Shown: positions 23,294 to 34,960 of the stretch, piece by piece
Layout of the letters: each line of letters begins with the position of its first letter
Numbering within the stretch: position 1 is the stretch's first letter
Assembly (NCBI GenBank): GCA_018417955.1
Contig: JACTVC010000013.1
Coordinates: 828,633-892,632 of the forward strand
Source of the DNA: Laccaria trichodermophora
Taxonomy: Eukaryota > Basidiomycota > Agaricomycetes > Agaricales > Hydnangiaceae
DNA: 64,000 nt
Reading direction: 5' to 3'
The notes under the pieces: generated by a model
Told to the model about the DNA's origin: nothing
Database searches by the model: none
The model's input: only the letters and a program-made list of their open reading frames with translations
Translations under genes and position numbers: made by a program

Positions 23294-24311
23294 GATTGTA
23301 AGCGCGGTAGGCGAAAGGGCAGATTCCCTAAGCGGCGGGATGTGCAGCCATTGACCTTTATACACTATTCGAGTTTGGCCTTATTAGTGGCTCTTTCCGT
23401 CGTCCGATTACATAGAATGTTCACGATTCCATGAAGTTCTTCGAAAATTTGAGACAGAAGCAAGAATGGGAAGCCACCTTCGACTTCTTGATTGATCAGC
23501 GGCAATATTGCCAGCTCCGGTGTAGCATCGATGATGACATTGATGCCTCATCTCCGCAAATGAGACCCGAAAGATGTTCGCGTTTGCCGGCGGTCTCTAC
23601 CGTAGCTGAAAGGTTCAATCACAGGCGACAAAGATGCTTCACTTCAAGCCTTCCTATGAATCACATCGATATTCTTGGCCGGCGTGTCAATAATACCGAT
23701 GGTGCGGAAATACATCGAAGACTGCTCCAGAGGTCTGCAGTCGAAGAGTTTCGGGAGCGCAATCTTGACGTCGGGATGACCGATCGGTATTTTGATGCTG
23801 GCGACGACAGTAGAAGTCCTGCCAACATCAAGCCACTATATCCCTTCGTTCCAGTTTGTAATGTGGCTCCACTTTCTAGAGATGCCGTTCTTGAATTGTG
23901 TATCGAAAAGATTTTCCACTGGCAGAAACTCGTAGCCTCTAACGACCCAAATATGAACCCCTAGAATTTGGGAAGAATGATGGTGTAAACCAGGGTTCCG
24001 GTCGCAATTCAGAAACGATAAAGAATTCCACGCAGAATGCACCTCTTGACGGTGGTGAAAATCCGGTTCCAATTGCTGGTGCATCATGACGTTTGGCTGC
24101 GACTGGTCCGCCAAACACGGCTTTGACAGGCTATCATAGGATCACCCATAGATTCTGAATCAGTCACCAACCGTTTGGCAGGCGCAGCGAGAAATCCGCG
24201 GCGCAGCGCAAACTAGCCAGGTATTAGATACTTGAAACTCGTCAGATCGGAATCGTTCGCCATCCCACCGACTACTTACTTCTCCTCAGGCTTTGAATCT
24301 CCTGCTGGATC
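23294..24311. other. Intergenic, tyrosinase and F-box 5' regions
   Basis: Divergent promoters are expected here. A plus-strand frame of 177 codons is open at 23431-23964 but has no recognised domain and an uneven composition. It overlaps the expected tyrosinase promoter and I do not call it a gene. Confidence 0.4.
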
Positions 24312-26031
24312 ATGACGATGAAGACCCTCCTTGCCGAGCCTTTGACGCTCTCAGAGATATCGTATGACATTCTCGAACTCATTTTCTATCAAGTAAGCTC
24401 GATACTTGTTACTCATTTATATATATATCAAAGTTTAAACGTCTGGTGCCTTGGTATATAGGTCAATAGAGGTAGCAAGCCCTTGAAGGACCTCGCTAGT
24501 ATTCGTCTTGCATGTCGTCGATTGAACCAAGTGGTCGAGCCTTTGTTTCTCCGTGATATTGTTATCAACTGTGACAGTCGCTATTTTACCATCACTCAAG
24601 TGAAGACCCAGCTTGCTGCGCTCGCAAATAAGCAATGCCCTGCATCACGCCTCACGAAGCGGTTGACTATCTTTTCATTGTCTCCGAACGCCTACAATGG
24701 TCGACCAGACCTCGGGAACGCTGTACAAGAAAACCCTATGTTTGCTGAGCTGGATAAATGTATCAAATCCGCCCTTGACGCCCTGGCCAGCTTGAAGAGT
24801 GTCAGGTATGTGATAATAATCTCTATGTCGCTGTCGGCCTGATCCACATAACAATACTTTTTCTAGATGGCACTTCAGAAACGCAGATCCTTACAAGGTC
24901 GTCGTTGCCAGCTTGAGCGCTCTTCCCCTGCTCAAGGATGTCTGTATTCAATTCGAAGGTCAAACACCTAATCCATTTCATCTACCTTTGAAAAAATTCT
25001 GCGGTCTTGAAAAGCTCGCTTTGTGCAACACATACGGAAAAATCTTGTTGCCCTCGGAGATCATAGATGAACTGGCACAAGTGATCGCTAATAGCCCTCT
25101 TCTCTCCCATCTCGAAGTCAACGTCCATTTCTCTAAACCCTCTGTATCATTCCACGATTTTTTACTTTTGGCATCCAAACAGGAACTTTCTCCCGAGAAT
25201 TCACCCTTGACGCACCTGGCGCTCGATACAGTCAAGCTATGCATTGACGCAACCACGCTTCCCTTCCTTCACTCCCTTACCTCACTTGATATCTCGACCT
25301 CACCTGGCGAACACAACTCTGGACTTTGGAAAGGTTTGTTGGGCGCCAAAATCCGCCTGACCAACCTGAAGACGGACATCGTGACGAGCACATTCATCGA
25401 CTACTTGACATCCTATTCAGGCCTTCAGAAATTAACGTTGAATTTGCGTATGGTGCCCCATGATTCTGAGTTCGGAACGACCGAACATGTGCATGACCTA
25501 TTCCATCTGGCTCTTCCAATGCACGAGGACTCCCTTACAGTTCTGTATCTTAACGCTCCTGGTGCGATGAGGTGGTGCATTTGCCCTGATCTATTGTCAC
25601 CTCTCTATACCTGTCAAAATCTGGTTGAATTGGGCCTGCTTGTGGACGTCAAGGGGGCAGATGAAGGGGATGTGGACTTGTTTGGCGTGGTATGCGATCT
25701 CTCAAAACTTCCTAAATTGAGGGTTAACTGTTTTATCGGTCAGACGGATTTGGTCGCTTCCGCCGCGAACTTCCGCCGGCTTTCTATGCTTCAAATATTC
25801 CCTGCTGGGCCAATCAGGGTCTGGGGCTGTGGGACGGGTTTAATGAGATACCAAAACAAGTTGCGAAAAACTTTCATGGACAACCTTGCTAGTTTCAAAA
25901 TCAGCGACCCGGAACGATACTTGTTCCAAGTGAGGTGCTTTGGGAACTTATTTGAGCTCCTCCCTGATCCCGTGGAGGTTGGGAAGTATAGATACACTCT
26001 CTTGAAGCTCGAGGTAGTTCTTTGTAAGTGA
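24312..26031 (+). CDS. F-box/LRR-type protein
   Basis: Exons 24312-24392, 24462-24805, 24867-26031 (529 aa). The N-terminus resembles a fungal F-box: LTLSEISYDILELIFYQ, then SIRLACRRLNQVVEPLFLRDIV. This would bind Skp1 in an SCF ubiquitin ligase. The rest is leucine-rich with irregular repeats (LSALPLLKDVCIQFEG, FCGLEKLALCN, SPLLSHLEVNVHF, LPFLHSLTSLDIS, YSGLQKLTLNL, CQNLVELGLLVDV), a probable substrate-recognition surface. Such F-box genes form large, fast-evolving families in Agaricomycetes; the substrate is unknown. Splice sites are consensus (GTAAGC, GTATGT). Confidence 0.78.
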
Positions 26032-26743
26032 TTTTGGCTGGGTACGGTGGTTATAAAGGGATTTTGAATATTGTCGAATTTTTGTTGGGAGAATTCCGAG
26101 TCTGGCGCCTTGTTCAACTTTCTAACGTTGACCGTTGATAAGTCATACTCCCACTCACATACCGTCTCGTGAACCTGAAAATCCCCACGTTGGCCTCAAT
26201 GAGAAGATGTTGAGGAAGATGGCTCATCCCTGGAATCATTCAAGCCCTGCAGGAATTCATCATGAGGGACCCGGGTGTGGGATCTTGTTTGGGATCTTGT
26301 TTCAAAATGAAGGCAAAAGTCGACCGTCATATCAACCTGCCTTGGAAATCGGAAGTGGTATCGCGGAGGTTGGTGCCCAAGTTCCCTGAAATATCTTTTC
26401 AGAGCGTTTCATCGATACTTCAAACTTCAAAGTGTATCTTTCATCTGCCCCAGTGGGATCGAGGGAGTCAGTCTATAAAAGTTATAAATTAATGAGATGA
26501 AGGCCAATTGTAATCGATACAGCGTTCCGATCTAAGCGTCAAGCTTTTACGTGTATACGTCCATAATAAATAATAAGGCTATATATGTTCATGACGAGGG
26601 TGGATGGGAATGGGGAATAGGACGAGCTATAAAAACATCTATGGTGGATGGATGAGCTATGGAAACAAATAGACAGTTAATACGAAACTCTATAATTAAT
26701 CGATACACAGGGGGGAGAACGAAAAGACTTGAGAGAAGTGTTA
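26032..26743. other. Intergenic, convergent 3' regions
   Basis: Between the F-box gene and the end of MIOX. AT-rich and apparently non-coding; TATA-like repeats near 26560-26590 are probably 3' processing signals. Confidence 0.4.
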
Positions 26744-28023
26744 TCACCAATCAAGAACGGGTGGGAAGAACTTTGCGATCAGGCCTTCGTAGTAGGGTCT
26801 CAATGTCGCAGGGTCACAGGGGTCATCGGATTTGCTATACAGGTCGTACGGATTGAAAGCCTGGACCGCTTTGAGTATCTGGGCATCTTTCTCGTTCATG
26901 AGATGTTGGTAGGCACCCTCACGGTGCCATGGGTAGAAGCTGTGGTACCGGATCATGGCGAGGGCCTCATCTGGCAGGGAGCTCTGATACTTGAAGACGT
27001 TGTATAGGTACTGAAGATGGACGGCGATGAGCAAAGAGAGGGTCGAGGAGGATAGAAGCGAACTCGACTACATACCTCGTCGTGCCCCCAGGACAGCATC
27101 ACGTTGTCCAACCCACAATGCGGCTGATAGATCCCGTATTCGGTGGAGTACACTTCGTCGTAAGTGTCCGGATTGTTCTTGAACGTTTCGGGGTATATGA
27201 TCTTGTCCGAGAATTTGCAGCCGACAACTGGTGACGCAAGATCGGAATAAGGTTTTGTCAAGGTAGCCTTTTGAAGAAAACCCTACCAAATGTATCCTGC
27301 AGGGATGGATCAGCAAACGATCAAAAAAGATAGGGACGGAACTTACACCAACAACATCCCATTGACCTTGAGAGCCGAAAAGGAGCAGGAGCTTTCCTAG
27401 GTCATGCACGAGGCCTGTCACCTGGGCCACTCATCTGTTAGCCGGCGGGCAGTTTATGTCAAGGGAGAAAGACGAACCTGCATCCATTCAGGTTTGCCGT
27501 CTCTTCTAATAGCCTCTGCGGTTTGGAGCAGGTGCTCGATTTGGGATACACTCGTCTATTAAAAGGTCAGCCGCGGAAGCGGCCATATATGGGAAGAACA
27601 AACGTCGGGGTCCGACTCGTCAATGAGCGTATTCAGCATCTCCATGGCCTCCCAGACACCCATCTGGGCCCGTTTCTTTGTCTTGAACTCAACGCGGGCC
27701 TTGACATTGAAGTCAAGTGTTTGTTTCTCTATCAGGGAGGTGAGGTGACGATTGGTGGGTGTCATGCGAGAAACAGACCGTGTTGCTCTTTATAGAATGC
27801 TTTGACTCGATCACAAGCAGCTTCGTAGTCTCGAAATTTGGACTTGTCCTTGGCTTCGTCAAATTCGGATTTGTCGTCCCAAAGCTTCCCTCTCAGGACA
27901 TTGACTATAAGTGGAGTGGGCGTCAATGCTTTGGACGAAAGTGGACTACAAAATACCATCATCGATTGCGTCCGAGGTGATATCGAGCTCTCGACCCATA
28001 GATGGAGAAACGGCAGGAGGCAT
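26744..28023 (-). CDS. MIOX: myo-Inositol oxygenase
   Basis: Di-iron oxygenase that cleaves myo-inositol to D-glucuronate, the entry into inositol catabolism. Eight exons: 27957-28023, 27779-27904, 27604-27728, 27478-27555, 27347-27421, 27287-27296, 27076-27227, 26744-27010 (299 aa; animal MIOX is about 285). Family blocks: [38 protein letters not shown] with the HD iron ligands, LGLF-type [57 protein letters not shown] and FNPYDLYSK with the last Asp ligand. All six ligand positions (four His, two Asp) are present. Exon 6 is only 10 nt (GATACATTTG), encoding the conserved DTF turn. The gene is divergent from ERV41 about 1 kb away. Confidence 0.96.
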
Positions 28024-29019
28024 AGGTGAATACCGGTCGAATAAGAATCGAAATAAGTTATTGAGAGAGAAGTCAAACTTGGGTGTTTTTCCAAAGAATG
28101 GGAAGGTGATGGTGAAATTTACACCAAAGAAAGCTGGTTTTTTAAGGAATTTAGAGAAGAGCTTCATGGAGATACGGAGCAGTATGAATAGGTTGGAAAT
28201 CAAGTTTTGCGGTATTCGCCGTTGAGTTTTCGGTTTCAAGATTTCAATGGTTGGTAGGTTCGGAAGATAGGTTCGGAGGATGGACTGTGATCTAGATTGG
28301 ACGCGAGGCAACCACATGTCATAGAGTGCCGACAGTCGCGTGGTGTACCGCACATTGCCGTGCCCTGGGATGCTCCAAGAGGGTTCAAAGGGTCATCACG
28401 GCCCCTGCTCTCTGGATTCGGGTGAGCGCTGGCCCGCTGAGATATTGGCGCATCGTAGTAACGACGATTACGAGCGCTTTATATCCAGTGTAAGTCTGTT
28501 CACCGGATGCGCGTCGGGAAAATCATTGAGGGGAAGGGTTTAGGTTCCATATTTCTCAGCTGATAGGAAGACGAGAGAAATAAGTGCAGAATTAGAAGCA
28601 GAAATAACGACAAGGAGGAGTCTTCGAAGGACTGACTTGTCATCTAGGTACATCACGGGCCTCTGGTACTTTCCGGTGTGTAGTCGCTAGGAGAAAGCGG
28701 AGAGATTCGGGCTGTGGACTGTAATGCCGTGGCCATTTCTCGCCGACCATGTAAACGAGAATGCAAAAGGAGCGGAAGGAAGGAAAGAGGTGAGAGTTGA
28801 AGTCAAGATTCGTGGTGATCTGAACCCTTGTTGGCTTACATAACATGTTTGGGCGTGTATCATTCGAAAGGTTAACGTTTAACTCTGCCGCACGTGCCAA
28901 GCTACACGTCGCTCCCCCGAGTTTTGGAAATTCAAGTTTCTCTATCTGCTTGGCCGGCCATCTCTTTGTACTTTTTCTTACCTCGTATCGTATTGGCGGC
29001 GCTCGCTGACCTGCCGACG
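28024..29019. promoter_or_regulatory. Shared upstream region of MIOX and ERV41
   Basis: About 1 kb between two divergent start codons. The part next to ERV41 (28870-29019) is duplicated upstream of the ERV41 pseudogene at 40850. No individual motif could be assigned. Confidence 0.4.
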
Positions 29020-30926
29020 ATGAACGTCGACTCTTCGCTTCTCGACAAGCTCGATTCGGCGGTGCCAGCGCCTTTGGCCAAGTTCGATGCTTTTCCGAAG
29101 CTCCCGTCGACTTACAAGACTCGCACAGAATCACGCGGCTTCATGACCATTTTCGTCATCTTGCTTGCATTTCTTCTGATGCTAAATGATATTGGAGAGT
29201 ATATCTGGGGCTGGCCTGATTTTGAGTTCAGCGTGGATGACAACAAGTCGAGTTTCCTGGACGTCAATGTTGACTTGGTGGTAAATATGCCCTGCAAATG
29301 TAAGTAATCTTCACATTGATGGTACCTATATGTTGATGCTTCGACAGTTATAAGTGTGGACCTGCGGGATGCAATGGGGGATCGGTTATACCTGAGTGGT
29401 GGTCTTCGACGTGATGGGGTGGGCAATTTAGTCAGCGACATTTGTATTGGGAGTTGACTTGATTTCTAGACCGAGTTTGATGTTGGACAGGCGACGGCGC
29501 TCAAGCGAGTTATTTTCTTTGAGTCCCTACCGTCTAAACTGACCAATGTTCAGGGAACACTCGGAAGCTTTGTCTGCTCGTCAAGCCGTCTCACAGTCCC
29601 GGAAATCCCGCGGCTTGTTCGCCAATTTATTCCGAAGAAACAAGTCCAACTTCAAACCAACGTACAACTATCAACCGCACGGCAACGCATGTAGAGTTTG
29701 GGGTTCTCTACAGGTCAAAAGGGTTACGGGTACATATTCTAACCCCTTCTTAGGACTTTCTCTGACCTAGGACACGTACTAGCCAATCTCCACATTACTA
29801 CCCTCGGTCACGGTTATGCGAGCTATGAACATGTAGACCATAACCGTAAGTCGTTCCGTCTTCCTCAACGTCCGGGCTTATATCGCCTCTAGAGATGAAC
29901 CTCTCGCACGTCATCACAGAATTCTCATTCGGGCCCCATTTCCCCGACATTACCCAACCATTGGACAACTCTTTCGAATCCACGGACGAACGTGAGTATC
30001 ACTTCTATTTCAAAAACTCCACCTAATCTCCCTCCAAAACAGGTTTCGTGGCATACCAATATTTCCTACACGTTGTCCCGACAACCTACATTGCCCCCCG
30101 TTCCGCGCCCCTCCAAACCCACCAATACAGCGTAACGCACTACACACGCGTAATGCAGCATAACCAAGGCACCCCAGGCATCTTCTTCAAATTCGATCTA
30201 GACCCACTCGCAATAACACAACACCAAAGAACCACAACCTTCCTCCAACTTCTCATCCGGTGTGTTGGCGTCATAGGCGGAGTATTCGTCTGCATGGGGT
30301 ACGCCATCCGAATAACCACTCGCGCAGTAGAAGTAGTGAGCGGCGCAGACCAAACGCCAGGGATCGTCGCGGCCGAAGCATCCGGAGCCAAAGTGGGACT
30401 CAGATCGAAATGGGGCGGCGGCGAACTTCGTGCTCGACCAAACACCGGCAAGATGGTTCCTCAGGGGAGTGGTTGGGTTTTGGAAGGCTCAAGCACTTCT
30501 CCGTATGCTAGTTATGCCAACACGCCGCTTACGGGTGGATTCCCAACTACCCCTGCTCCCCAGGGTGTCCAGTCTCCTTTTGCGGGCTCGTCGTATTCGC
30601 ACCTCGTTCCTCCGGGTTCTAATCCTGTTTCGCCCAACCCGTCAGTGGCAGCTGGTCATGGAGGGATTGGCCTTGGGTTCCCATCTGCACCGGGGAGTAT
30701 ACGTGCTTCTGCGAGTTTGGGCCCACCGCCTAGGTCCACGTCGGGTGGTGCGAGTGCTGTGGGTGTGGGACGGAGCCCTAGTACAGGGGAATATGAGGGA
30801 CTGTCGCCTTATTCACACTTTCCGCCTACTCCGAACCCCGAGATTAGTACGAATGGAAATGGGAGTGGGGATGTAAGCCATCCGCCGAGGAGACTGACGC
30901 CTGTTGGGCCTAAGAAGGACGATTGA
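29020..30926 (+). CDS. ERV41: ERGIC/COPII vesicle protein Erv41 (ERGIC2-like)
   Basis: Membrane protein cycling between ER and Golgi; with Erv46 it forms the receptor that retrieves soluble ER proteins. Exons 29020-29299, 29348-29418, 29470-29504, 29554-29729, 29783-29845, 29893-29991, 30043-30926 (535 aa), phases consistent. It has LAKFDAFPKLPSTYK, an N-terminal membrane helix (FMTIFVILLAFLLML), lumenal blocks (VDLRDAMGDRLYLS, YNYQPHGNACRVWGSLQVKRV, EFSFGPHFPDITQPLDNS, FVAYQYFLHVVPTTYI), and a second helix (LIRCVGVIGGVFVCMGYAI). The intron after exon 3 has a GC donor (GCGAGT); pseudogene copies have GTAAGT or GTGAGT there. A Pro/Ser/Gly-rich tail of about 200 residues follows the last helix, much longer than in yeast Erv41 (352 aa). 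Confidence 0.93.
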
Positions 30927-31089
30927 TGAGGATGGGGAAGAGTGGCTGATATTGGATACCATCCTGTACATATGTATTGGCCTTCTTGTCACTTTAATGA
31001 TCTGAAAATCGGCAATTAACAAAAAGTTTCATAGGCAGAAGAAACATTGAAACAACTTGACTTGAAGCTAGTGCTGCAAACTCACCAAG

Positions 31090-31408
31090 TGTGAAGTGTT
31101 CACTCTGAACTTCTCACATAGCTGAAGCCAAGAGGGAAGGAGGAGGCAAGAATGGGTGGATCTGGGATCAACACCCATGAGTGAGCAATGAGCAGTTACA
31201 AGATACTCAGCTGGCCCAACATGATTATGCATACTGTAGGAAGTACAGTTATACAAAGCACTACATGTAGTGCAAGAGGATGGCAAGACTGCTGACAAGG
31301 TGGTGGTTCAAGACAAAAGATCAATATATTATGTAAGATATCCAAATCTAGCTATATACCACTGTTTGACTATGGCCTCTGGGCATTCCCTTCCAATCCT
31401 ATATCACA
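31090..31408 (+). repeat. Left long terminal repeat
   Basis: 319 bp, TG..CA borders, nearly identical to 34637-34955. Orientation of the element is not known because no coding region fixes it. Confidence 0.85.
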
Positions 31409-31736
31409 AAGCCCCCCAATGTCCAGAGGGCATGTAAGGAAAACAATGGTGGGGAAGAATAATAGAATAGAAATCCTCTTGCCCCCCAGAGTGAATATCA
31501 GGATAAAATGAGACCAAAAGGTAGCAAAGCAAAGAAGATGAATAAAAGAAAGAAAAAATTTGGCCCCAAATAATTTGCTATCTGGAAAGCTGGTCACTGT
31601 AAGCTCCCAGCTTAACCCAGAAATACCCATATGATCCTCCCATTCTCTCTTCAGTGATGTATAACCATGAGTACTGGGAAACCATGCAAGTGGATGGCTT
31701 CCAGGTCATCCATCCCAACTCCATTGCCTTTCCCCA

Positions 31737-31940
31737 TCAAGATGGTGTAGCATGCTTCCATCATACTTGTGGTCTGGGTATAAGACATGTATAGTGTGAT
31801 AGAGGCTTGCGCCTCTCCACTCAGATCGTTGATCCCAACTCAACTCCCTCTACCCATCAAGATGATGTAGCTTGCTTCCATTGTGGTGTGTCATCTGGAC
31901 ATGGGGAGTGTGTAATGGGATAGAGGCTTGTGCCTCTCCT
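31737..31940. repeat. Imperfect ~119-bp tandem duplication inside the LTR element
   Basis: The block beginning CATCAAGATGGTGTAGC (31737) recurs as CATCAAGATGATGTAGC (31856), each copy followed by AGAGGCTTG.GCCTCTCC. Confidence 0.7.
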
Positions 31941-32205
31941 CCCATCTTCCACCTATACTCCCCTACAGCCCCCCACTTTTCCAGTGTGCGAATCTCAAGA
32001 ATCAAGCCAGGGAGGATAGAGGCGAAGAGATCATGCAGTGGAAAATTACAAGCCGTGATCCTAAGTTGGTGTCTGAGTGGGTAAAGGTGGTGCCATGTTG
32101 GGTAGGAATGATAAGAGGTTGAAGGAAAGGAGGGGAAAAAAATGTTGTCATAAATTTTGCCCCCCAGAGTGGACACAGGCCATGCAACACACAAGCAGCA
32201 ATCTG

Positions 32206-32590
32206 TAAGGTTACCATGATTGAAGAAGAGTCCGCCGCATAATGTGCGAGCAGCAACTCCTCAACACTGATCCGCCGCAAAACATGCAAGCTGCAATCAG
32301 GAGCCAGAAGGTTACCATGATTGAAGAAGAGTCCACTGCATAATGTGCGAGCAGCAACTCCTCAACACTGATCCGCCGCGTAACACACGAGCAGCAATCA
32401 GTACTTCTGAGGGACCCAGAAGGTTACCATGATTGAAGAAGAGTCCGCCGCGTAATGCGCGAGCTGCAACTCCTCCACACTGATCCGCCGCACAGCGCGC
32501 GAGCAGCAATCAGCCTTCTGATGGAGCCAGAAGGTTACCATGACTGAAGAAGAGTCCGCCGCGTAATGCGCAAGCAGCAACTCTCAACCA
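32206..32590. repeat. Tandem repeat, ~105-112-bp unit, about 3.5 copies
   Basis: Units begin AGGTTACCATGATTGAAGAA at about 32208, 32309, 32421 and 32532. Each has the motif AGTCCGCCGC and a second GATCCGCCGC in the middle (in unit 2 the first motif reads AGTCCACTGC). The last unit is truncated. Confidence 0.82.
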
Positions 32591-32984
32591 GTTGAGGTGT
32601 CTCCCCTGCCCATAAGAGTCCTCCAATCAAGTCTTAACACCCCAAATAGAGGGGAGATCCTGAGGTAGCCAAAAATGTGTTTGAGTATAGCGTAGTGATT
32701 TCTGGCCCGTTCCTGGGGATCAAATACCCGTTCGAAAGCTACGAACGACGCCTTTCCAACGGTATAATTCGCGTATCGTGACGAGCCGTGGTTGTCGAGA
32801 TAGAGAGGTAATACCCAGAAACTGCAGTTCTGGAGTAAATGCATACTGCAGACCAGGCTGTTGTCCGTTATCGACGTGAATAGGTGCGTCGGAAAGGTAC
32901 GATTCAGGCGTTTCAAACGGGCTATAGAGCGTCCGATGCGAGCAGGTTATGACAATAGGAATGGGGAAATGGTTGTTGAAGAGA

Positions 32985-33910
32985 TGGCACTGTAATGCAA
33001 GAACCGCTTGTCCGTTCGATGCGTATGAGAGCTTCCCAGAAGCGCATTGTCCGTAGCTTCAAAACGAACCAAAGAACGAAAGGGGCGACAAAGATCTCGC
33101 CGAGAACGGACGAAATATGTTCATCTTGGTCATACCAGGCTGAACTAGGCGAAGCGCAGCCAATAGGTGACCGTTTGGCGAGTTCATGGTGTCCAAAGAT
33201 CAGGGCTTCCCAACGCAAAAAAGACGAGAGCGATACGACCGTCGGTTGGTGAGATATGACATGAACAAGTCACATGCAAATGGTTGTTGGAGGGATGGTG
33301 CTGTGACACGAGAACCGCTTGTCCGTTTGACGCGTATGAGGGCTTCCCAGAAGCGCATTGACCGTGGCTTCAAAACAAGCCAAAGAACAAAAGGAACGAC
33401 GAGGTTCTCGCCGAGAACGGATGAAATATGTTCATCTTGGTCATACCAGGCTGAACTAGGCAAAGCGCAGCCAATAGGTGACCGTTTGGCGAGTTCATGG
33501 GGTCGAAAGAAAGGTGTAAATGAGGGCTTTCCAGCGCAAAAGAGACGAGAGCAATCGGGGCGTCGGTCGGCGAGATATGACATGAACAAGTCACATGTAA
33601 GTGGTTGTTGGAGGGATGGTGCTGTAACACAGGAACCGCTCGTCCGTTTGACACGTATGAGGGCTCCCCAGAAGCGCATTGACCGTGGCTTCAAAACGAG
33701 CCAAAGAACAAAAGGAATGACGAGGATCTCGCCGAGAACGGACGAGATATGTTCATTTTGGCCATGCCAGGTTGAACTAGGCGAAACGCAGCCAATACGC
33801 GACCGTTTGGCGAGTTCAGGGGGTCCAAAGGAAGGTGTGAACGAGGGCTTCCCAGCGCAAATAAGACGAGAGCAATCGGGGTGTCGGTTGGCGAGATATG
33901 ATGTAAATAA
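32985..33910. repeat. Tandem repeat, ~311-320-bp unit, three copies
   Basis: The marker GAACCGCTTGTCCGTT occurs at 33001 and 33312, and a one-base variant at 33632. Each unit also carries GAGAACGGA, CATACCAGGCTGAACTAGG (variant in copy 3) and GACCGTTTGGCGAGTTCA. Both strands stay open for over 250 codons, so the reading frames are a by-product of the repeat rather than a proven gene. The block is CpG-rich, unlike the flanking parts of the element. Confidence 0.82.
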
Positions 33911-34636
33911 GTCCCATGTTGATGTCCCATCAACCCCATCCAACCCAAAACCACTCCAAACCCTTCTAACCATTCAGAAACCAAGAAGTGCTATTCCAGG
34001 GAGTTTATAGAGAAGTAAGGAGGATGAGAACACTCATTCCTCAAGCAAGAAAACAGCAGAGATTGGGAGAGAAGCATGGTAGGGCATAGCACATAATTTC
34101 CAGAGCAGCAGACTGAACTGGAGGGATGTCAATGAACATCTGGCTGTTCTTGAGAGGCCTAGATGCTAAAAGACAAGGGAGATGGTTGAGGAACAGGTGG
34201 AGTCTGAGAGACAGTGAAGCAGCGCAACACAGCAGGCAACACTGGTTGTGGGTGACCTCCTCACCAAGTCAATGGTCGCATAGTCGCGGAATCCAGACAT
34301 AGGTGAGAGGAACTCTCCTCACAGTAGGCTTTAGGCCGCGTAGTCGCGAAATCCCAAAGCCCAGCTGCTCAGAGTCAGCACAGCACCCCAATTGAACAAA
34401 CCTCAACCAGCTGTGCAAGCACAAGCTAAAGTCAATGGTTCATCCAACTGAAGGATGGATGAGCCCTTTCACATGAAGTAATAAGCCCGCCATGAAGTGC
34501 GCGAGCTGCAGCTACCATCCATGCTAAGGTTCCTCCTGTGATGAGCTGGCGCATTCCCACAACTCTCCAGCTCTCCCTCTACCAAGAAATGCAGACTTCA
34601 ACCATGCTTTGGTGAAGTCCGCGGTGCCCCCACCAT

Positions 34637-34955
34637 TGTGAAGCGTTCACTCTGAACTTCTCACATAGCTGAAGCCAAGAGGGAAGGAGGAGGCAAGAAT
34701 GGGTGGATCTGGGATCAACACCCATGAGTGAGCAATGAGCAGTTACAAGATACTCAGCTGGCCCAACATGATTATGCATACTGTAGGAAGTACAGTTATA
34801 CAAAGCACTACATGTAGTGCAAGAGGATGGCAAGACTGCTGACAAGGTGGTGGTTCAAGACAAAAGATCAATATATTATGTAAGATATCCAAATCTAGCT
34901 ATATACCACTGTTTGACTATGGCCTCTGGGCATTCCCTTCCAATCCTATATCACA
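34637..34955 (+). repeat. Right long terminal repeat
   Basis: 319 bp, matching 31090-31408, followed directly by the CCAAG target duplication. Confidence 0.85.
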
Positions 34956-34960
34956 CCAAG

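Larger units (their letters stand above)
31090..34955. mobile_element. Non-coding LTR retroelement (LARD/TRIM-like), 3.87 kb
   Basis: Two 319-bp direct repeats (31090-31408 and 34637-34955) start TGTGAAG and end ATCACA, so have TG..CA borders. Outside them the 5-bp target duplication CCAAG is exact (31085-31089 and 34956-34960). By eye the LTRs differ at one position only (TG in the left copy, CG in the right, near base 8). The interior has no gag, protease, reverse transcriptase or integrase. No clear tRNA primer site or purine tract was found next to the LTRs. It holds three nested families of tandem repeats and a CpG-rich core (separate entries). It must rely on enzymes from another element. 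Confidence 0.85.

Noticed and set aside
23431..23964. 177-codon plus-strand frame upstream of the tyrosinase
   Set aside because: No domain, uneven composition, and it occupies the expected tyrosinase promoter.
33186..34010. 274-codon plus-strand frame and the 257-codon minus-strand frame in the LTR element core
   Set aside because: Both strands are open over the same three tandem units, so openness follows from the repeat. No family or start context supports either.
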